From contig JACCWU010000286.1 of NCBI GenBank assembly GCA_013697465.1, forward strand, positions 1-5,791: 5,791 nucleotides of DNA. The letters run 5' to 3'. Under the pieces are notes generated by a model, which was given only the letters and a program-made list of their open reading frames with translations, had not been told where the DNA came from and searched no databases. Made by a program: the position numbers and the translations under genes. Of this stretch, positions 4,697 through 5,791 are shown in pieces. Each line of letters opens with the position of its first letter. Position 1 is the stretch's first letter. This DNA comes from Actinomycetota bacterium. Its GTDB lineage: Bacteria; Actinomycetota; Thermoleophilia; Gaiellales; Gaiellaceae.

Positions 4697-5791
4697 CTAC
4701 GTATTCCCGCGGTCAGTGGCAGGTGAGGGGGCTCGCGCGTCGAGTTCTCGATCTAGCGCTATCGAGACGGCTTCGTCGAGCACCAGGCCTCGTCCGTCCG
4801 CGTACCCGCGCTCGAACTCGAGCCCCACGGCTGCGCGGATCCGTGTCTCACACGTTGCGCGATGGCGCCGCCAGCCCCCGAGGGGAGCCCCTGCGTCGTC
4901 GTCCTCGATCGCCCCCCAGAGACGGCCCGCGCGCTCGGGTTGACCTCGCTCGGTCGCCACGCGCGCGAGGAGACCGACGCCGAAGATGCGGCCGGGGCGA
5001 TCGCGGAGCCGGTCGGCGATTGCGAGCGACTCGCGCGCATGCACCTCGCCCTCGTCGACGAGTCCGGCGTTCAGGGAAAGACTTGCCAGCTCCGCCAGCG
5101 CTCCACTCTCCCACCACTTCGACCCCGCTTCACGCGCTAGCGCGGCGCTCTCGCGGACGAGGTCGAGCGCGCTGCGCTCGTCACCCTCGTCGCGCGTGAT
5201 CGCGCCAAGCGTTCCGGTGGTCTGGGCGCGACCCCACACGTCGTCCGCGCGTTGGTGGATCTCATCGCTGACCGCGACCAGCTCCCGGGCCCGCTCGAGG
5301 TCGCCTCGCAACATCGCACTGATCCCGAGGCGATGCAGGAGGACTGCCCGGCCGTGCTCGTCCTCGAGCTGCTCGAAGAGTGCGAGGCTCTGCGCCCACA
5401 TCTCCTCGGCGCTCGCGAAGCGGCCCGCGATGCCCAGCGAGCTCCCGTACGCGCGCAGCGCCTCGGCTCGTAGGCTCTGCGACACGAGTTCGGCTTCGGG
5501 GTGATCGAAGAGGCGCTCGAACCAACGGATGCCCTCGTTGGGATCATCGAGGGTCCACAGCTGCTCGAGCGCGGTCGCGATCTCCAATCCGAGCGCGATG
5601 GATTCGCTCCGCAGCGCCCAGGCGAGGGCGCCGCGGAAATTGTCCTGCTCGGCCACCCCGATGTCCAGCCGCTGCCCACCGGGGCGCAGCGTGCCCGCGT
5701 TCAGATTCGCTTCCAGTGCGACGGAAAGGAAATGCTCCGCGTGTCGCCGATTCACGTCGTCGGCGTCCGGTGCTGCGTCGAGCAGCTCCAC
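4697..5791 (-). CDS. C-terminal TPR part of a large AfsR/LAL-type regulator (partial)
   Basis: The gene runs off the right edge; 364 residues of the C-terminus are visible. The first GTG in view is probably internal, because HAEHFL (18-22) and EQDNFRGALAWAL (48-60) are the conserved segment that follows the NB-ARC-like ATPase module in AfsR, LAL and class-3 cyclase-type regulators. Helical TPR-like hairpins follow at about 107-140, 147-180, 187-220, 227-260 and 267-293, then the typical end segment RAGRLWGAIED (288-297), FERGYADGRG (326-335) and LDEAVSIALD (338-347). No LuxR-type helix-turn-helix is present at the C-terminus, so any DNA-binding or cyclase domain must be N-terminal and outside the window. 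The protein is likely a cytoplasmic signal-responsive regulator with the TPRs sensing a ligand or partner. The second hydrolase follows 16 bases downstream and may share its transcript. Confidence 0.85.
   Translation of the reverse strand: MELLDAAPDADDVNRRHAEHFLSVALEANLNAGTLRPGGQRLDIGVAEQDNFRGALAWALRSESIALGLEIATALEQLWTLDDPNEGIRWFERLFDHPEAELVSQSLRAEALRAYGSSLGIAGRFASAEEMWAQSLALFEQLEDEHGRAVLLHRLGISAMLRGDLERARELVAVSDEIHQRADDVWGRAQTTGTLGAITRDEGDERSALDLVRESAALAREAGSKWWESGALAELASLSLNAGLVDEGEVHARESLAIADRLRDRPGRIFGVGLLARVATERGQPERAGRLWGAIEDDDAGAPLGGWRRHRATCETRIRAAVGLEFERGYADGRGLVLDEAVSIALDRELDARAPSPATDRGNT

Noticed and set aside
3901..5199. Long plus-strand open frame (about 430 codons) opposite the second hydrolase and the TPR regulator
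   Set aside because: It is antisense to two well-supported genes, its product is low-complexity Arg/Pro/Ala-rich in the second half, and it has no recognisable motif. Long antisense frames are expected at this GC content.

Overview
The window is high-GC DNA with densely packed genes, GTG and TTG starts, strong third-position GC bias and an AfsR/LAL-type regulator. This suggests an actinobacterium. The compact tryptophan synthase alpha chain would fit a deep-branching class such as Thermoleophilia, but that placement is inference. No mobile element, CRISPR array, tRNA or rRNA was seen, and no gap without a gene exceeds about 80 bases.

Layout: (1) At the left edge a probable 3' end of an upstream gene, likely trpB, overlaps trpA (40-738, +) through a GTGA junction. 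A perfect 13-bp hairpin spans that junction. (2) Convergent to trpA, with a 25-bp tail overlap, is a minus-strand pair: soxR (1967 to 1509), then an alpha/beta hydrolase with kynurenine-formamidase-like motifs (1499 to 714, TTG start). (3) Divergent from soxR is a 582-residue protein (2047-3795, +) with an N-terminal Rieske [2Fe-2S] domain and a long helical C-terminal part that I cannot assign to a family. (4) Convergent to it is a second minus-strand pair: the C-terminal TPR part of a large regulator (cut by the right edge; stop at 4697), then a second alpha/beta hydrolase (4680 to 3820).

The central point is the 79-base gap between soxR and the Rieske gene. It holds a near-canonical SoxR box (1971-1990) inside a promoter with the long 19-bp spacer typical of SoxR/MerR-activated promoters (-35 at 1968-1973, -10 at 1993-1998), reading into the Rieske gene. 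The SoxR homologue keeps all four iron-sulfur cysteines. The simplest reading is a redox-responsive unit: SoxR senses a redox-active compound or oxidant and switches on a Rieske fusion protein. The C-terminal part of that protein appears to contain three diverged repeats, each with a His-Thr pair at the same place. A co-directional hydrolase downstream of soxR may belong to the same response. The substrate and chemistry are unknown.
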